In this document: piece by piece, positions 23,266 to 26,344 of the stretch
How the letters are laid out: the number at the start of each line of letters is the position of its first letter
How positions within the stretch are numbered: position 1 is the stretch's first letter
DNA from: CAZFMJ01 sp964520045
GTDB lineage: Bacteria; Elusimicrobiota; Elusimicrobia; Elusimicrobiales; CAZFMJ01
Reading direction: 5' to 3'
DNA length: 26,344 bases
Assembly (NCBI GenBank): GCA_964520045.1
Contig: CAZFMJ010000036.1
Span: forward strand, 1 to 26,344
Notes under the pieces: model-generated
The model's input: the letters and a program-made list of their open reading frames with translations, nothing else
What the model was told of the DNA's origin: nothing
Database searches by the model: none
Position numbers and translations under genes: made by a program

Positions 23266-24656
23266 TTTATAATTACCAGCTTCTTATTAACATTCAGGCC
23301 CGGACCGTCTATGTGTATCAAGTACACCCCGGAAGCCACTCTTTGTCCGTTTTTATTAGCGGTATCCCATTGAATGTTATTCTTGGGATCCGAAGGTCCG
23401 GCCGTATCCCATGAAAATTCGCGCACCAATCTTCCTTCCAAAGTGAAAATTTTTATTTTGACCCGGCCGGGCCCGGCGGGCTTAACCTGGATCTCCGCGC
23501 GTTCTCCGGACAGCGGATGCACAACGCCTTTGCCTCCTGTGGATCCGACCCTTGCCCCGCCCTGGACAACTTCACCCGGAGCGACGGCCATAATACTGCC
23601 CCATGCCTGTTTCGGAGAGCCGTCGCAGCTGCGCAGACCTACCGATGCCAATCCGAGATTCCCGCCGAATACAGCCGGATCCACATCATGCAGCAGCGCC
23701 CAGCACGCCATGGCCGGATTGGCATAAGAAAAAAGCATGGGAAGCCGGTCTAAAAACATTTTCTGGCCCGCCTCGGTACCCGGCCCCGATGAGGGCCAGC
23801 CCGCTTCCGTAAAAACCGTCCGCTCTCCGCTCCGCAGATGCAGAGCGGATTCAAGATAATACGTGGCGGGCACATCCAGCGGAGATTGGTAATCCCACGA
23901 AAGAAATCCGCTTGAAGAGGGATATGTGGTGAATCCGACATAATCCAGCATTGAGCCCGGAGGATCTCCGCGGAAAGGATTTAAGGTATTGTCCCAGTTT
24001 TGGCTGACGGACGCGGGCGCGTCCCGGTCAATGCGTTTCTGCAGTTCATATTGAAACGAGACAAAAACGGCGGTATTCGGGGAGACCGCCTTAACTGCCG
24101 AATACGCCTCTTTATACAAAGTTGCGAAACTGGAAAATTGAACATCAAAAGGATTTACCACAAGACGCAGAAGCAGGGTGTTTATTTCCGTGGCCAGATG
24201 AAAATAATCAGGTTTTATATAGTCCGCATAATCGGAGACATCCGCGATAAAAGCGGACCGGAGACAATTGTCCGCGAAAGAAGCGGTAGCGTCCGTTAAT
24301 CCGCAGGAGCTTGCCACCCACGCGGGCATGTCTATATCCGTGCGCAGTCCCGTCATTTTGGTGGGACTGATGCCCAATAAAACCTTAAGACCCCGCGCTC
24401 GCCCCTGCTCGGCGCGCAGTTTAATGAGCTCTTTGAGCGCATGCGCCTCGGGCCATTGAAAAATTATTACGTCAAAAGAGCCCGCCTCTTTAACCCTGTC
24501 CAGCGCGTCGGGGCTGTTATTGCAGTCCGCATTGGCGGGCATGCCGAACGGCATGCCCAAAGTCTCTTCCAGCCTGGCATATGCGCAAGACGCCGTGATT
24601 ATAATCAGGGAGGCTACGCAGATAACTTGAAAAAGTTTAGGTTTTGGCGTAGTCAT
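23262..24656 (-). CDS. Secreted clan GH-A-like glycosidase with C-terminal type IX-style sorting/FlgD-like domain
   Basis: A 464-residue protein with a signal peptide (about 1-27, ends ...SCAYA). The (beta/alpha)8-like part (about 35-350) has two Glu residues in clan GH-A positions: E157 in 'YFHLATEIN' (acid/base, where N-E or T-E is common) and E284 in 'VFTEAGWPSS' (nucleophile, similar to GH17/GH53). 'LDYVGFTTYPSS' lies between them. The end (about 385-464) is an Ig-like FlgD/Por-secretion tail: 'VKIKIFTLEGRLVREFSWD', 'NNIQWDTANKNGQRVASGVY', 'LIHIDG', 'NKKLVIIK'. It overlaps the PorV-like gene by 4 nt. The GH family cannot be fixed by eye. Confidence 0.8.
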   Translation of the reverse strand: MTTPKPKLFQVICVASLIIITASCAYARLEETLGMPFGMPANADCNNSPDALDRVKEAGSFDVIIFQWPEAHALKELIKLRAEQGRARGLKVLLGISPTKMTGLRTDIDMPAWVASSCGLTDATASFADNCLRSAFIADVSDYADYIKPDYFHLATEINTLLLRLVVNPFDVQFSSFATLYKEAYSAVKAVSPNTAVFVSFQYELQKRIDRDAPASVSQNWDNTLNPFRGDPPGSMLDYVGFTTYPSSSGFLSWDYQSPLDVPATYYLESALHLRSGERTVFTEAGWPSSGPGTEAGQKMFLDRLPMLFSYANPAMACWALLHDVDPAVFGGNLGLASVGLRSCDGSPKQAWGSIMAVAPGEVVQGGARVGSTGGKGVVHPLSGERAEIQVKPAGPGRVKIKIFTLEGRLVREFSWDTAGPSDPKNNIQWDTANKNGQRVASGVYLIHIDGPGLNVNKKLVIIK

Positions 24657-24705
24657 TAGGAAGAAGATTTTCCTGCTTGCGGTTTTTGACGGTGATTTTT
24701 AAATT
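24631..24705. repeat. Leader repeat, copy A (start and 5' leader of the glycosidase gene)
   Basis: 75 nt with 70 identical positions to 25780-25854. On the minus strand it covers the leader, a short imperfect hairpin (AGGAAAATCTTCTTCCT), the ATG and the first codons (MTTPKPKLF). Confidence 0.88.
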
Positions 24706-24798
24706 ACGCGCAATCAAAACCCGCAGTTGAAAGTTTTACGTCCCTTCCAGCCGATAAAACATCCTCAATAATCAGGCTTGCGAGACGCAGTCTGCGCA

Positions 24799-25737
24799 TC
24801 ATTCCCAATTTTTCAAAATATCGCTCACTATTACATGTTCCGGAAAAACGTCAAGAAGCTTGGCCAATTTTTCTCTCTTGCTCTGCCCGCTTACACCGCT
24901 TTTTATCAGCGTTCTTATATCCGAAACCAAGGTGGGAGGATAACCCGGCATCGAGGATTCGTATTTATTCCCCCCGTAGATAATCAGCCTGTCCCTTTCC
25001 AAACTGGAAACCAGATTTTTCCATGTTTCCAGTCTTTGGGCATCCGTAAATTCAGTAATTCTTCCAGTCAACCCCTCTGTCGTCGCGGGTTCGTACAAAA
25101 CCCCGTTGATGGTCACAAGATAATCCTTCAGAACTATTTTGTAGGGCTTTTTGATATATCTTCCGTTTGCTATAACAATTCCTGAAGACACGGTTTTAGT
25201 CCGGTAAAACGGCTGTTTGGCGGAAACTATCTCTTTTACTTTCTTTTCAATGACAAATCTTTTATAGCCCTCAGCTCCGCAGCCTTCCTCCGCCCATTTA
25301 TCATAAAAATGCCCCTGATAAACCGCGTGATAGGTGGGATAAATATCGGGCGCCGCCTGCGTTTGTCCGGTCAGCAAAACAGGGGCAAGCTTCGACGCGC
25401 CTGCCGCCCGGCTGCGTTCCTCGGGGCTCAGCTTTCCATCGTAGCGGTTTTTAAACGCTTTTACATATTCCTTGTCCGTGATTATTTGATAATCATTACA
25501 GCCCGTGCCCTTCATGCCGCCTACGACATAACCTTCCAGCCGAACAGATTTATCCTTAAAAAAACCGGGAGCTGTTTTCAGCAGTCCGACCGCTTCTCTG
25601 ACCGTATAAACCTTATCTTCTTTCTCCGCCGTTGAAATACCGCCGGGCTCTGCGTCCAGTTCCTTATTGCCGGCTGTTATCAATAATACACTCAATAGTC
25701 CAAAGATTATCGATAAAAACTTCCGTTTATTACCCAT
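24799..25737 (-). CDS. Exported protein of unknown function
   Basis: A 312-residue protein starting 'MGNKRKFLSIIFGLLSVLLITAG', a signal peptide or anchor. ATG 25737 is preferred over an upstream in-frame start at 25770 because GGGAG lies 5 nt before it and it begins with the signal sequence. The mature part begins 'YTVREAVGLLKTAPGFFKDKSVRLEGYVVGG...CNDYQIITD', which resembles an OB-fold-like segment of exported proteins. There are three Cys residues. A later part, 'YKIVLKDYLVTINGVLYEP', is similar in style. No family is recognised. It lies behind the duplicated leader of the glycosidase gene. Confidence 0.7.
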   Translation of the reverse strand: MGNKRKFLSIIFGLLSVLLITAGNKELDAEPGGISTAEKEDKVYTVREAVGLLKTAPGFFKDKSVRLEGYVVGGMKGTGCNDYQIITDKEYVKAFKNRYDGKLSPEERSRAAGASKLAPVLLTGQTQAAPDIYPTYHAVYQGHFYDKWAEEGCGAEGYKRFVIEKKVKEIVSAKQPFYRTKTVSSGIVIANGRYIKKPYKIVLKDYLVTINGVLYEPATTEGLTGRITEFTDAQRLETWKNLVSSLERDRLIIYGGNKYESSMPGYPPTLVSDIRTLIKSGVSGQSKREKLAKLLDVFPEHVIVSDILKNWE

Positions 25738-25805
25738 ATATCTCCCACTGCAATCGGGACGGCTGAACAAATAGTTTTAAAAAGTCTCGGTTTTGGCGTA
25801 GTCAT
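25707..25805 (-). pseudogene. Decayed second start of the glycosidase-type gene (upstream ORF)
   Basis: An ATG at 25805 opens 'MTTPKPRLFKTICSAVPIAV', 32 codons, close to the start of the glycosidase (MTTPKPKLFQVICVASLIII). It then loses similarity and stops, overlapping the start of the 25737 gene in another frame. It looks like the remains of a duplicated gene start, or an upstream ORF that could affect the next gene. Confidence 0.6.
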
Positions 25806-25854
25806 TAGCAAGAAGATTTTCCTGCTTGCGGTTCTTGCCGGTGATTTTTAAATT
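25780..25854. repeat. Leader repeat, copy B
   Basis: The partner of 24631-24705 at an offset of 1149 nt. The hairpin here is AGCAGGAAAATCTTCTTGCT on the minus strand (8 pairs counting one G-U), just before the ATG at 25805. Confidence 0.88.
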
Positions 25855-25880
25855 GCGATGAGTTATACTTGGCTTTGACC

Positions 25881-26168
25881 CTACAATTTTTTCAGAAGCC
25901 GTAAATCACCCCGTATTAAAGCTTCTTTTTTCTTTCGGGTCCACCGTTTTATTTGGGCTTCTCTTTTTAATGCCAGAGATTGCGCTGGATGAGACTCTTT
26001 CCAAAGCAGTTTTACCGGTCCGAATATGCTGGTATACTTTCCCGCGTGTTTTGAATTATGCTCTTTAATTCGGCGCTCTATATCGCATGTGCTGCCGGTG
26101 TAAAAAGATTTATCGGCACATTCAACTATATAAACAAACCATTTATCTGGATTGGCCGTTGAACTCAT
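25881..26168 (-). CDS. GIY-YIG nuclease superfamily protein (UvrC-N/YhbQ-like, stand-alone)
   Basis: A 95-residue stand-alone GIY-YIG domain. 'WFVYIVECADKSFYTGSTCDIERRIKEHN' contains the two Tyr motif parts (VYI ... YTG), the conserved Arg (R in ERRIKEHN) and His. 'KYTSIFGPVKLLWKESHPAQSLALKREAQIKRW' holds the catalytic Glu (KRE). Such small proteins are widespread and often multicopy; the function is uncertain (DNA repair or mobility). A broken copy lies at 21026-21235. The gene lies directly next to the repeats at the window edge. Confidence 0.9.
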   Translation of the reverse strand: MSSTANPDKWFVYIVECADKSFYTGSTCDIERRIKEHNSKHAGKYTSIFGPVKLLWKESHPAQSLALKREAQIKRWTRKKKEALIRGDLRLLKKL

Positions 26169-26175
26169 TTTATCT

Positions 26176-26229
26176 GGATTCGACTCGCCTCACTTTAATT
26201 ACTTGTGGTGAGCGAGCCTGTAAGGCGAG
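26176..26229. repeat. 54-nt direct repeat, copy 1
   Basis: Starts GGATTCGACTCGCCTCAC and ends GCCTGTAAGGCGAG. It is identical to 26291-26344. It has inner inverted repeats (ACTCGCCT/AGGCGAGT; CTCAC/GTGAG). Confidence 0.95.
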
Positions 26230-26290
26230 TCAAAGCTCTCGACAAAAAACAACCTATGATTTGGTTCGACTCTCTTCGTTCGCTCACCAT

Positions 26291-26344
26291 GGATTCGACT
26301 CGCCTCACTTTAATTACTTGTGGTGAGCGAGCCTGTAAGGCGAG
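26291..26344. repeat. 54-nt direct repeat, copy 2 (reaches window end)
   Basis: Identical to 26176-26229 over all 54 nt, with the array possibly continuing past the window. The spacer (26230-26290) contains TTCGACTCTCTTCGTTCGCTCACCAT-type sequence, a related inverted unit. Confidence 0.95.

Noticed and set aside
24660..24798. Riboswitch in the duplicated leader
   Set aside because: The hairpin is short and imperfect, and no known aptamer pattern or terminator/antiterminator pair is visible.

Overview
The window looks like part of a draft or metagenome-assembled chromosome of a Gram-negative-type bacterium, most likely Elusimicrobiota or a close relative. That placement is inferred from protein style: surface proteins with a membrane anchor, a short 'SETLTL..YYPSP' segment and a 'LGIGTSQPLAKLDV' repeat; a PorV-like outer-membrane protein overlapping a glycosidase that ends in a type IX-style sorting tail; PilB and PilD; and GAF-HD-GYP signalling. 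An N-run at 11084-11093 marks an assembly gap. Most genes are on the minus strand. No CRISPR array, integrase or intact transposase is visible.

Layout. 1-1688 is a tight minus-strand operon with ATGA overlaps: a radical SAM protein, a membrane-anchored glycogen-binding (CBM48-like) protein, and an exported protein with GH57-like features that runs off the left edge. 1735-5151 holds a cyclophilin lipoprotein with a clear terminator, a secreted ComEC-type metallo-beta-lactamase-fold protein, a repeat island and an M42 aminopeptidase. 5252-9685 holds argF with a good promoter, pilD directly behind a tRNA-Leu(CAG), then smpB overlapping a GT-C glycosyltransferase with a C-terminal TPR. 9788-16942 holds an outer-membrane protein coupled to a CDP-alcohol phosphatidyltransferase, a GAF-HD-GYP protein, pilB, a DUF192 protein, a GNAT-like protein and an MFS transporter. 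17172-20008 holds two exported proteins, one carrying a LAS-type zinc peptidase signature, and a methyltransferase.

20090-26344 is the accessory, rearranged part. Two surface-protein genes share a nearly identical ~430-nt 5' half but have unrelated Cys-rich 3' halves. Between them lie a broken GIY-YIG nuclease copy and a fragment of infC (IF-3). Next come the PorV/glycosidase pair, an exported protein behind a duplicated copy of the glycosidase leader, an intact GIY-YIG gene and a 54-nt direct repeat at the window edge.

The intergenic spaces carry several dispersed repeat families: heptad (TACCRTC)n arrays, perfect hairpins, and a palindromic MITE-like element present twice, once with another palindrome inserted in it. 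Type IV pilus genes (pilB, pilD) and surface or secreted proteins dominate the recognisable functions. The strongest candidate for something new is the constant-head, variable-tail surface-protein pair in its recombination-marked setting.
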